Shown here: positions 25,761 through 33,404 of the stretch, in pieces
Numbering within the stretch: the first letter of the stretch is position 1
Layout of the letters: the number at the start of each line of letters is the position of its first letter
Assembly: GCA_050012775.1 (NCBI GenBank)
Contig: JBEKGN010000004.1
Location: 62,001-126,000, forward strand
Reading direction: 5' to 3'
DNA length: 64,000 nt
Origin: Roseiarcus sp050012775
GTDB lineage: Bacteria > Pseudomonadota > Alphaproteobacteria > Rhizobiales > Beijerinckiaceae
The notes under the pieces: generated by a model
Database searches by the model: none
Seen by the model: the letters and a program-made list of their open reading frames with translations, nothing else
What the model was told of the DNA's origin: nothing
Program-made: the position numbers and the translations under genes

Positions 25761-26856
25761 CGCCTTTGGCTTCGGCCATGGCGAGAATCGCGGCGTCGAA
25801 GGAAATCTGGTCTGGGTTCGACGTCGGCTGCCGTACGAGAGCCTCGACGAGCGCATCCTGTTCGAGCAGCGTCGCGGCGCCGTCGCGCAGCTGGGAATAA
25901 GCCGCCCAGGGAACGAATTTGGTGAGCGGAAACGGCACGCCCTCGGGCGGCGAGACGTCGATGTTGAGGCCGGCGACGAACAGCAGGTTCTTGCCCCGAT
26001 ATTCCGGCGCGCCCTGAAGGCTGCGATAGGTGCGGTCGAATTCGACCTGCGTGTGGTAGCGGGCGGCGTCGAGCGCGGGATGGGCCGATGTCGCCAGGGT
26101 CGGCATGGCGGGGGCGAGGGAAGCCTCGAGGAGATCGTGGCCTTCCGGCCCCGCGACCGGCGTGCGGCGGAAGAAGAACATGTCCGCGGTCAGCCGATCG
26201 CCGATCGGCGTTCGACCGCCCCGCCAGACGTCGGCAGGCGTGGACGCGACCAAATCCGGCGCGGCGTGAAAGGCCTTCGACGTGCTGAGGATCTTGAGCG
26301 GCCCGCCGCGATCGCTGGCGATCAGCCGATCCAGATGCAGGAACAGACCCTCGGCGCGGTCCGGCGTCAGCAGAAGATTGTCGATGAAGACCGCCGGTCT
26401 GTCCTCGACGGCGCCGAAGAGAATGTTTTGGCGGGCGTGATCGACCTCGTTTTGATACCAGCGCAGGATCGCGCAAAGCTTGCCGCAATTGTCGCCGAAG
26501 CCGCGGTCGGCGGTGCGCGGGCGCTGGTAGACGCCGAAGGCGCGGCGCACCGGGTCATAGCCGACGTGGCTGGCCTGAACGATGACGAGGTCCTCCCCGT
26601 GGTGGGCGTGGGGCCCATGCCGATCCGTCGCGACCTTGCCGCCGACCCGCCCGTGGTCGAAGGGGAACGCGCCGAAATGCTGCATCAGCAGGATGACGGG
26701 ATAGCCCTGACTCTCGTCCGAGCAGAACGCCCGCGAGGGCATCATCCGCGACCGGCTAAACCCTAGCGACAGGCAGTAATTATAGAGCCTCGGCGCGAAC
26801 AGGCTGTAACGCATCGCCCTGTCGCCGAGCTGAAAGTCGTCCACCGCATGGCGCAT
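25744..26856 (-). CDS. LCIB-type (theta/beta-like) carbonic anhydrase domain protein, putative
   Basis: A 370-aa cytoplasmic protein. Segments SRAFCSDESQGYPVILL (Cys45, Asp47), VQASHVGYDP (His97) and RGFGDNCGKLCAIL (Cys124, Cys128) resemble the Cys-His-Cys zinc site and Cys-x-Asp signature of the limiting-CO2-inducible B/C proteins, whose diatom members are carbonic anhydrases. The C-terminal 200 residues (ADMFFFRRTP, GKNLLFVAGLNIDVSP) are not recognised. Start at ATG 26856 is preferred; the longer reading to 27048 looks non-coding. It converges on the ion channel with a 17-bp overlap of stop regions. Assignment is from motif memory and needs a profile search. Confidence 0.6.
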   Translation of the reverse strand: MRHAVDDFQLGDRAMRYSLFAPRLYNYCLSLGFSRSRMMPSRAFCSDESQGYPVILLMQHFGAFPFDHGRVGGKVATDRHGPHAHHGEDLVIVQASHVGYDPVRRAFGVYQRPRTADRGFGDNCGKLCAILRWYQNEVDHARQNILFGAVEDRPAVFIDNLLLTPDRAEGLFLHLDRLIASDRGGPLKILSTSKAFHAAPDLVASTPADVWRGGRTPIGDRLTADMFFFRRTPVAGPEGHDLLEASLAPAMPTLATSAHPALDAARYHTQVEFDRTYRSLQGAPEYRGKNLLFVAGLNIDVSPPEGVPFPLTKFVPWAAYSQLRDGAATLLEQDALVEALVRQPTSNPDQISFDAAILAMAEAKGVSLPL

Positions 26857-27208
26857 CGCATTTCCCTCGCGGCGTTTCGCGCGTCGGGCAGCATGGCCGG
26901 CGATTGTGACAGCGGCGCAAAGCGGGGCGGCGGCGGCGGCGCGGCAGGCGGACGGCGGGCGGGAAGATACGCCGCGCCGTAAGCGGGGCGATCTGGCGCA
27001 TTGCCTAGGCCGCCGCAGCGATTCCCGTGCTTGGCGGAGATTGGCCATGAGGCGAATAGCGGCGCCGCCGAGACGGGACCGCCACGCGAAAACTCGGTTT
27101 GATAAGCATCAAAGGCCGGTTTTGTATTAACGGCCATGATATTTCATGGGATTTTAGGCGCGAGGGTCCGTGCGACCGGTTTGCCGGTGGTTGCTTGAAA
27201 CTGAATAG
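26857..27208. other. Intergenic region upstream of the heme-kinase operon
   Basis: A 352-bp divergent spacer without a credible gene. The left part is GC-rich; the right part (27090-27160) is AT-richer and carries an FNR/FixK-type box (27099-27112), so it holds the control region of the kinase/activator operon. Confidence 0.6.
27099..27112. promoter_or_regulatory. FNR/FixK-type binding site
   Basis: TTGATAAGCATCAA matches the TTGAT-N4-ATCAA consensus exactly. It is centred about 104 bp before the ATG of the heme-binding histidine kinase. It implies control by an FNR/FixK/Crp-family regulator, typically in response to low oxygen; the regulator gene is not in the window. Confidence 0.75.
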
Positions 27209-28882
27209 ATGCGTTCCCTCTCCGGCGCAGAACAAGACGTGACGGTGCCTATGCAGCCAAAAACCCTGAAGTTCAAGGTCGTGCTTTACCTCGCGATCGC
27301 GCTATCGGCGGCGATGCTCTTGTTCACCGGGCTGGTCGCCTGGTTCTTGCACAACGAAATCCTCGGCAAGGTGTCCGATCACGTCATTCAGCTCTCCGAA
27401 GTCGTCGCCAAGAGCACCCGCTTCGCCATGCTGCAGAATCAGCCCTTCTATGTCGACCAGGTTATCCATGACGTGGCCGGTCAGGAAAACATCGATCGAA
27501 TCAGAATCCTGAGCAAAGAGGGAAAGATCACCCATTCGACGGTGCCGTCCGAAGTCGGTCAGACGGTGGACCGCAATGCCGAGGGCTGCTCGGGTTGTCA
27601 TCAGAGCGAACGGCCGCTCGAACATGTTCCCAGGAGCGAACGAACCTGGACCTTCAAAAGTCCCGATGGCCGATCGCTGCTCGGCAGCATGGAAGTCGTC
27701 CGCAACGAGCCGTCTTGCTACAACGCCGCCTGCCACCAGCACTCGCAGGACAAGCCCGTCCTCGGCGTTCTCGACATCGTCTATTCGCTCGACGAGACCA
27801 ATCGGGAATTGCGGACCAGCACGCTCGGCATCGCCGGGTTTTCTCTAGGCTTCATCGTCATCGCTTCGCTGTCGGTCGGCTTCTTCGTGCACCGTCTGGT
27901 CTACTTGCCATTGCGCGACCTCGAGGACGGCGCGCAAAGACTGTCCGCCGGAAATCTCGACCAGCTGATTCCCGTGCGCAGCAATGACGAGTTCGGCAGG
28001 CTGGCGGCTTCGTTCAACGGCATGACCAACGCCTTGCGCAATTCGCGGGCGGAACTGCGCGATTGGGGACATACGCTCGAGCAGAAAGTGGAAAAACGAA
28101 CACAGGAGCTGCGCCGCGCTCAGGCGGAGACCGTGCGCGGGGAGAAGCTCGCCTCGGTCGGGCTATTGGCTTCGGGCGTCGCCCATGAATTGAACAATCC
28201 CTTGACCGGCATCCTGACCTTCTCGCATCTCGTGCGGCAGAATATGCCGGCCAACAGCGCGGACGCGGAAGACATGGACCTCGTGATCCGCGAAACCAAG
28301 AGATGCGCCGCGATCATCAAGCGATTGCTCGATTTCGCCCGTGAAAAGCAGCCGGAGAAGAAATTCACCGACCTCAACCAAGTCATCGAGGACACGATTC
28401 GCCTCGTCGAGCGGCCCGCGCATCTGCGCGATATCGAGATCACCTCTGATCTCGACCGGACGCTGCCGCCGATCTGGATCGACGCCGATCAGATCAAGCA
28501 GGTGGTCATGAACATGCTCGTCAACGCCCAACACGCGGTCGAGGAGAAGGGAAGCATCGCCATTCGCACCCGCCGTTCAACGAATCCGCGGGCGCCCGCG
28601 GACGCTGTCGAGCCGGTGCCGATGGTGGTAATATCCATCGTCGATACCGGCTGCGGCATTCCCGAGGAGAACCTGCGGCGGATATTCGATCCGTTTTTCA
28701 CCTCCAAGGACGTCGGTAAGGGAACCGGATTGGGACTTTCCGTCAGCCACGGAATCGTCGAGGCCCATGGCGGTTTCATCGAAGTGGAAAGCAAGGTGGG
28801 CGAGGGATCGACGTTCCGCGTCTTTCTGCCGCTGACGCGGCCGGCAGCCGGGCCTGAGAGCAATGCCGGCGGGAGCGTTTAA
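27209..28882 (+). CDS. Sensor histidine kinase with periplasmic c-type heme motifs
   Basis: A 557-aa membrane kinase: TM1 about residues 22-46, a periplasmic domain of about 155 residues, TM2 about 206-229, HAMP 230-283, a coiled coil, the H-box ASGVAHELNNPLTGIL (His326) and an HATPase domain with MLVNAQHA, DTGCGIP and GKGTGLGLSVSHG. The periplasmic domain contains CSGCH (127-131), a classical heme c motif, and CYNAACH (170-176), a CxxxxCH variant. It probably senses redox state or a heme ligand such as NO or oxygen. An alternative ATG is at 27251. Cotranscribed with the NtrC-type regulator (TAATG overlap). Confidence 0.88.
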   Translation: MRSLSGAEQDVTVPMQPKTLKFKVVLYLAIALSAAMLLFTGLVAWFLHNEILGKVSDHVIQLSEVVAKSTRFAMLQNQPFYVDQVIHDVAGQENIDRIRILSKEGKITHSTVPSEVGQTVDRNAEGCSGCHQSERPLEHVPRSERTWTFKSPDGRSLLGSMEVVRNEPSCYNAACHQHSQDKPVLGVLDIVYSLDETNRELRTSTLGIAGFSLGFIVIASLSVGFFVHRLVYLPLRDLEDGAQRLSAGNLDQLIPVRSNDEFGRLAASFNGMTNALRNSRAELRDWGHTLEQKVEKRTQELRRAQAETVRGEKLASVGLLASGVAHELNNPLTGILTFSHLVRQNMPANSADAEDMDLVIRETKRCAAIIKRLLDFAREKQPEKKFTDLNQVIEDTIRLVERPAHLRDIEITSDLDRTLPPIWIDADQIKQVVMNMLVNAQHAVEEKGSIAIRTRRSTNPRAPADAVEPVPMVVISIVDTGCGIPEENLRRIFDPFFTSKDVGKGTGLGLSVSHGIVEAHGGFIEVESKVGEGSTFRVFLPLTRPAAGPESNAGGSV

Positions 28883-30318
28883 TGAGCGCGCGAATTCTGA
28901 TCGTCGACGACGAGGAGATCGTCATCAGGAGCTGTTTGCGCATTCTCGGCGACGGCGGCTACCAGGTCGAGGCGGTGCAGGACGGCCGGGAGGCGCTGCG
29001 GAAAATCGAGGAACGTCCGTACGACGTGATGATCCTCGATATCATGATGCCCAACATCAGCGGCCTCGAAGTGCTGCGCCGGGTCAAGGAGACGCATCCC
29101 GACGTCGATGTCATCATGATCACCGGCCTGTCGCAGATCGACACCGCGGTGCAGGCGATGAAGCTCGGCGCCTTCGATTATATCTCCAAGCCATTCGAGC
29201 CGGACGAGATAAAACTGGTGGTGCAGCGCGCGCTCGAGCGGCGGCGGCTGCTGCAGGAGAATCTCAACCTCAAGAGCGAGGTCCGCTCGAAATATCGTTT
29301 TGAGAACATCATCGGGTCGAGCCCGCAGATGCAGGCCGTCTATCGCCTCGTCGCGCAGTGCGCGCCCACCAATTCGACCGTCCTGCTCACCGGGGAAAGC
29401 GGAACCGGCAAGGAGCTGGTCGCCCGCGCGATTCATTACAATAGCTTGCGCAAGGACCACGCGTTCGTTCCCGTGGACTGTAATTCATTGAGCGAAAACC
29501 TGCTGGAAAGCGAGCTGTTCGGTCACGTCAAGGGCTCTTTCACCGGCGCGGTCGCGAACAAGAAAGGCATGTTCGAAGTCGCCGGCAGCGGCACGCTGTT
29601 TCTCGACGAGATCGGCAATTTCTCCATGTCGATCCAGGGCAAGCTGCTGCGCGTGCTGCAGGAGCGGGAATACCGGGCCGTCGGCGACACCCGAACGCAG
29701 ACCGCCAATTTCCGGCTGATCACCGCCACCAACAAGGATCTCAAGGCCATGGTGGCCGCCGGCACTTTCCGTGACGACCTCTTTTATCGCATCAATATTT
29801 TCCCGATCCATGTCCCGGCGCTGCGGGAGCGAAAGGATGACATTCCGGCGCTCGCCTATCATTTCCTCAATGTCTTCAGCGCGGAGCTGGGGAAAAAGGT
29901 CACCGACATTTCCGAAGGCGCGATGAGCGCGCTCGTCAATTACGGCTGGCCAGGCAATGTGCGCGAACTCGAGAACGCCATGCACCGGGCGGCGATCCTG
30001 ACCAGCGACAACGTCATCCGTCAGGCCCACCTCGTCAACATCATCGATCCATCGCAGCCGCAGGCCGATCTCGCGGCGCCGAGAACCGGGGACGAGCTCA
30101 AGCGCATCAAGAAGGCCGCGCGCGAGAAGTCGGTGGAGGAGATTGAGAAGCAGTTCGTGATCGAGGCGCTCAAGCGCAATGGCTGGAACGTGACCAAGAG
30201 CGCCGAGGACACCGGCATGCAGCGCGCGAATTTCCAGGCGCTGATGAAGAAATACGCGATCCGCGTACGCGACATCGAACACGACGCCGGCGGCGCCGAG
30301 GTCCCGAACGCGTCGTGA
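28882..30318 (+). CDS. NtrC-family sigma-54-dependent response regulator
   Basis: A 478-aa activator: receiver domain (phospho-Asp53 in MILDIMMP), AAA+ domain with GESGTGKE, the sigma-54 contact loop as GSFTGA, and FRDDLFYRINIFPI, then a Fis-type HTH at the C-terminus (WNVTKSAEDTGMQRANFQAL). It is the cognate partner of the upstream heme-kinase (overlapping genes). The Ser for Ala in GAFTGA is a tolerated variant. Its likely targets are the sigma-54 promoters at 33076-33090 and 34677-34691 in the facing operons; this is inference from proximity and a shared upstream element. Confidence 0.92.
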   Translation: MSARILIVDDEEIVIRSCLRILGDGGYQVEAVQDGREALRKIEERPYDVMILDIMMPNISGLEVLRRVKETHPDVDVIMITGLSQIDTAVQAMKLGAFDYISKPFEPDEIKLVVQRALERRRLLQENLNLKSEVRSKYRFENIIGSSPQMQAVYRLVAQCAPTNSTVLLTGESGTGKELVARAIHYNSLRKDHAFVPVDCNSLSENLLESELFGHVKGSFTGAVANKKGMFEVAGSGTLFLDEIGNFSMSIQGKLLRVLQEREYRAVGDTRTQTANFRLITATNKDLKAMVAAGTFRDDLFYRINIFPIHVPALRERKDDIPALAYHFLNVFSAELGKKVTDISEGAMSALVNYGWPGNVRELENAMHRAAILTSDNVIRQAHLVNIIDPSQPQADLAAPRTGDELKRIKKAAREKSVEEIEKQFVIEALKRNGWNVTKSAEDTGMQRANFQALMKKYAIRVRDIEHDAGGAEVPNAS

Positions 30319-30376
30319 ATGGCCGCTGCGCCCTGTGGCGACGGCCGATCCCGCCGCGTCGCGCCGCGCGATCCGA

Positions 30377-31060
30377 TCAGGCGGGGCGAACGCCGCCGGA
30401 CGGCGCGGATTCCGGCGCCGCCGCGGCGGGCTCGACTTCGTCGTCTTCCACGTCGTCGTAGCCCGTAAACATCGCCTTGAAATGCGCCGTGCGAGTGTGC
30501 CCCAGGGTGCTGAGATAGACGTGGACGAACAGGTAAAAGACGATGACGATGAAGATCAGCACATGCACGGTGTCGATGACGCGCACGCCGCCGAAGAAAT
30601 TGACCTGAGCGGAGAAACGCTCCACGTCCCACATCAGAATGCCGGTATAGAACTGGATCGGGACGCACAGCATCAGCACGAGCTGGTAAGTCATGCTCTG
30701 CAGCGGATTGAATTTGTGATAGATGCTGACATGAAAGGGATTGGGCTCGCCCCTCAATATGCCGAAAGCGTAGTAATAGATCTGGCGGAAGGTGGCGGTG
30801 AAATGCTTCCTCGGGTTCAGTTCCGATTGATAGGCCTTGATCCGGTCGGAAAAAAGATAAAACCCGAGCCACACGAAAAAATTGGCGATCAGCACAAAGG
30901 CGACCGAATTGTGCACGGCGACCGCCGTCCTGAACGACACCACATTGATCAGTCCGACATAGCGGATCTGCAGCCCGGTGAGCACCATAAGGACGAACCC
31001 GGCGGCGTTGATCCAGTGCCAGATCCTGACCGGCAGCGGGTGGATATAGAGTCTTTGCAT
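30377..31060 (-). CDS. Membrane cytochrome b (Ni/Fe-hydrogenase-type cytochrome b561 fold)
   Basis: A 227-aa integral membrane protein. The N-terminus LYIHPLPVRIWHWINAAGFVLMVLTG carries His ligands typical of the cytochrome b561/hydrogenase-b family, with further His in AVAVHNSVAF and VIDTVHVLIFIVIVFYLFVHVYL. Four transmembrane helices are visible. It should exchange electrons between quinol and a periplasmic partner, here the nine-heme cytochrome encoded directly upstream. I start at ATG 31060 behind GAAAGGAACGGCGAG; an ATG at 31093 overlapping the upstream stop (ATGA) would add 11 residues. The C-terminus is acidic and Pro/Ala-rich. Confidence 0.85.
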   Translation of the reverse strand: MQRLYIHPLPVRIWHWINAAGFVLMVLTGLQIRYVGLINVVSFRTAVAVHNSVAFVLIANFFVWLGFYLFSDRIKAYQSELNPRKHFTATFRQIYYYAFGILRGEPNPFHVSIYHKFNPLQSMTYQLVLMLCVPIQFYTGILMWDVERFSAQVNFFGGVRVIDTVHVLIFIVIVFYLFVHVYLSTLGHTRTAHFKAMFTGYDDVEDDEVEPAAAAPESAPSGGVRPA

Positions 31061-31089
31061 CTCGCCGTTCCTTTCAGCCAACCGCGCCG

Positions 31090-32478
31090 TCATGCCGCTT
31101 TGGGACCACCGCCGTCGGCCGGCCGCTCGCCGTGACCGCCGTTGTGCGGGTGATACAAGCCAAAGTATTTGAAAAGCCATCCCAGGGTCAGGTGCCCCAC
31201 GACAATGCCGAGGCCCGCCAGGACGGCCAAGGCCAGCAGGATATCGAGGATCTTTATCCTGGTGCCGCCGATCGCATAGAAGCCGCTCACCGACTCGAGC
31301 GACGTCGGCGAGTTCAGCACGTCGGCATTGGCGCCATAACCCACGCGTCGGCCCTCCGGCCCGACCAGCGAGATGGTCACGCTCTGGAACGCCTGGGATC
31401 CCGAGCTATGACAGACTTGGCAATCGCTGATCGCCTTGCTCTTGTCGGCGAGTTGATGCGCCTGCGGACCGGTGAGAACGTCCAGGCGGCCGCGCAAGAC
31501 GGTCTTCTCGGCTATTCCAGCGCGATTGAGCGTTTGCAGCAGGTTCCACAGCGTCGCCGCATCGATCCCCTTGCCGTTCGATTGGGCGCTGGCGTCGAAT
31601 AGCGGCACGCCGACTTGTTCGGTCCCGCGCGCCTTGGAGTCCTTGCTGTCGATCAGCATGAGATCGACGCGGCGTTGCGCGTAGGGAGAGTGGCAGGCGG
31701 GACAAGTCACGACCTCGAAATGCAAGGCCGCATTGGGAAGCCATTTCTGGTGCGCAGCCAGCACGCCGTCGTGACAGCCGAAGCAGGCCGCCTCGGGTCC
31801 ATGCTCCGGCCCCTGGCCGAACGAGGTGGGTTTCACGTCGTGGGCGCTATGGCAGTCGGAGCAGATCGGCGCGTAGCCCTTATCGGAACTGCGCCGGTAG
31901 GCCGCATGCATGCTGCCGGAGTAAGCGGTGTAGATCGCCGAGTGGCACTTCTGGCAAGGAACCTGGTCGATCTGCGTCGCCGCGTCCTTGATGACCGCAT
32001 GCGGGTTATGACAGTCCGTGCATATCGGCGCCGCCGAATCGCCATTGCGCACCAGCGCGGCGTGAACGCTGGTCTCCCACTGGTCGAACTTGTCGGCATG
32101 ACACCCGCGGCAAACCTGAGTCATCGCGAGCGAGAAGCTGCGCTTGCTCGGGATGTCATTTTCGGCGGGCGGATGCGCGGCGAGATTGACGTCGGTGTGA
32201 CAGCCGGTGCACCCGATGGAATTGTGAACGGACTTGGCGAACGTATCCCCCGGCACATGCAGCTGCAGGGTCGCCCCGTCCGCCAGCTTTTTCTCCATGC
32301 CGTCGGCGCCGTGACAGGCCAGACATTGTTCGTTCGTCGCCGAGGCGGCGGCGTCGGCCGCGAATGCCGGCGGCGCGGCGGCGGGCAGGAGGGCGAGCCC
32401 AGCGGCGAGGGCCGCGATAGCGAAGCTGATGCGCAGGAGCGCGCGCGGGATTTTGCGCAGGGCGCCGTAACCGTCCAT
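31090..32478 (-). CDS. Nine-heme cytochrome c, C-terminally membrane anchored
   Basis: A 462-aa protein with a signal peptide (about 1-41) and nine CxxCH motifs at about residues 52, 90, 123, 153, 175, 206, 232, 259 and 353, followed by one hydrophobic anchor (about 408-432) and a cytoplasmic His/Gly-rich tail. Many extra His residues can be axial ligands. The first eight hemes are evenly spaced as in cytochrome c3-like wires; the ninth is separated by about 90 residues. The ATG at 32478 has a strong GGAGGGGAAT site; ATG 32490 is in-frame upstream. No catalytic subunit is encoded nearby, so it is probably an electron conduit coupled to the cytochrome b. Confidence 0.92.
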   Translation of the reverse strand: MDGYGALRKIPRALLRISFAIAALAAGLALLPAAAPPAFAADAAASATNEQCLACHGADGMEKKLADGATLQLHVPGDTFAKSVHNSIGCTGCHTDVNLAAHPPAENDIPSKRSFSLAMTQVCRGCHADKFDQWETSVHAALVRNGDSAAPICTDCHNPHAVIKDAATQIDQVPCQKCHSAIYTAYSGSMHAAYRRSSDKGYAPICSDCHSAHDVKPTSFGQGPEHGPEAACFGCHDGVLAAHQKWLPNAALHFEVVTCPACHSPYAQRRVDLMLIDSKDSKARGTEQVGVPLFDASAQSNGKGIDAATLWNLLQTLNRAGIAEKTVLRGRLDVLTGPQAHQLADKSKAISDCQVCHSSGSQAFQSVTISLVGPEGRRVGYGANADVLNSPTSLESVSGFYAIGGTRIKILDILLALAVLAGLGIVVGHLTLGWLFKYFGLYHPHNGGHGERPADGGGPKAA

Positions 32479-32512
32479 ATTCCCCTCCATGGCGGCCTCG
32501 CCGTCAACAGAT

Positions 32513-32538
32513 TCCGGGGGGCCGTTCGGCCCCCCGGA
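32513..32538. terminator. Strong GC hairpin between small membrane protein and nine-heme cytochrome
   Basis: TCCGGGGGGCCG and its exact complement with a TT centre form a 12-bp stem. It lies 57 bp after the stop of 32596-33006 and 35 bp before the cytochrome start. There is no U-tract, so an attenuator or an mRNA-stability element setting different levels for the two genes is more likely than full termination. Confidence 0.55.
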
Positions 32539-32595
32539 GAATCACCCCATATGTTGTTTCCTGCCGCACAGCGGCGGGGGTCGCATTGATCTATC

Positions 32596-33006
32596 TCATG
32601 CGCGGCGCGCCGCTTCGACCATCGCCCGACCTCCCATCCCGGCCAGCAGGGCCAAGCCGATGAACGGGAAGAAGACGACGCAGGCCAAGCCGATGAAAGG
32701 CGCGGCGATCAACATCCCGACCGTCTTCACCGCTTCGATCTTGGCCGCGGCGCGCGCCGCGATGACGGCGAGAAGGCCGAGGCCGACGAACGGCAAGGCG
32801 ACGATATAGGCCAAACCAATGAACGGCGCGGCGAAGAAGAGGGCAATGTTCTTCACGGCGCCCCCGGCCGCCTCCGGGGCCGCGGCGCGTTGCGCCGCCG
32901 GCGCATCACCAGTCACGACATGAAACTTGGCGGCAGGGGCCCGGGTGACCTTGGCGGCGACCACGGGCTCTTCCTCGACGACGAGGATCTTGCGCAATGC
33001 GGTCAT
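32596..33006 (-). CDS. Small hydrophobic protein, receiver-less paralogue of the receiver-membrane fusion
   Basis: A 136-aa protein. Residues 1-14 (MTALRKILVVEEEPVV) look like the first strand of a receiver domain, but the rest of the receiver is missing and a 30-residue Ala-rich linker leads straight into the hydrophobic domain NIALFFAAPFIGLAYIVALP ... AAPFIGLACVVFFPFIGLAL (about 53-128). That domain is nearly identical, also in DNA, to the C-terminus of the protein at 33405-34142. The ATG has an AGGAG site. It is the first gene after the sigma-54 promoter at 33076-33090. Function unknown; membrane partner of the downstream cytochromes is possible. Confidence 0.8.
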   Translation of the reverse strand: MTALRKILVVEEEPVVAAKVTRAPAAKFHVVTGDAPAAQRAAAPEAAGGAVKNIALFFAAPFIGLAYIVALPFVGLGLLAVIAARAAAKIEAVKTVGMLIAAPFIGLACVVFFPFIGLALLAGMGGRAMVEAARRA

Positions 33007-33075
33007 GACTTACTCCTGTATGCTGAGCCTCATCAGCGAGGCTTTTATTTGAACCCTTTGCTCGGCTCCTACGGA

Positions 33076-33090
33076 GCAAGGACCGTGCCA
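33076..33090 (-). promoter_or_regulatory. Sigma-54 promoter of the cytochrome operon
   Basis: On the minus strand TGGCACGGTCCTTGC matches the -24/-12 consensus TGGCACG-N4-TTGC at every defined base. It lies 70 bp before the ATG at 33006. Confidence 0.9.
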
Positions 33091-33164
33091 GCAGTCCTAA
33101 CGACCGATAATAGATCGGATATTTCAATCACTTATGTCTATTTCTGGAAGCTATGAGCGAGGCT

Positions 33165-33186
33165 CGGCGGCGGCGGCGGCGGCGGC
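33165..33186. repeat. CGG trinucleotide microsatellite
   Basis: Seven CGG units plus one base, directly beside the upstream element at 33187-33208 and between it and the sigma-54 promoter. Length changes here would shift enhancer spacing by 3 bp steps. Confidence 0.85.
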
Positions 33187-33208
33187 GATGTACAATTTTT
33201 TTATCCGG
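33187..33208 (-). promoter_or_regulatory. Putative enhancer element, copy 1
   Basis: A 22-bp segment (minus strand CCGGATAAAAAAATTGTACA then TC) that is identical at 17 of 22 positions to the segment at 34776-34797. It ends 97 bp upstream of the -24 element, the normal place for an NtrC-type activator site. It contains the palindromic core TGTACA. Confidence 0.55.
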
Positions 33209-33330
33209 TGCGGTCTCTGATCTCGATAAATTATGAATGTTGTCAAATAGATATGCGAATCCGGGCGACGCATGATTTTCCTATACAGCCCGCGCAATAA
33301 AAAATTACACGGAGCGGCGACGCCGAATGA

Positions 33331-33358
33331 AAAAGGCCGGGGGACGTTCCCCCGGCCT
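33331..33358 (-). terminator. Rho-independent terminator of the receiver-membrane fusion gene
   Basis: AGGCCGGGGGA and its complement around a short loop form an 11-bp stem; on the minus strand it is followed by TTTTTC. It lies 47 bp after the stop of the gene at 33405. Confidence 0.88.
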
Positions 33359-33404
33359 CAGCCTCGTTCGTGCATCGCGCAAGGCGCCAGTTGGCCGCCC
33401 GCAT

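Larger units (their letters stand above)
33007..33404. other. Intergenic control region of the cytochrome operon
   Basis: A 398-bp spacer holding, in minus-strand order, a terminator of the facing gene (33331-33358), an upstream element (33187-33208), a CGG microsatellite (33165-33186) and a sigma-54 promoter (33076-33090). The rest (33210-33320) is AT-rich and has no credible gene. Confidence 0.7.
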
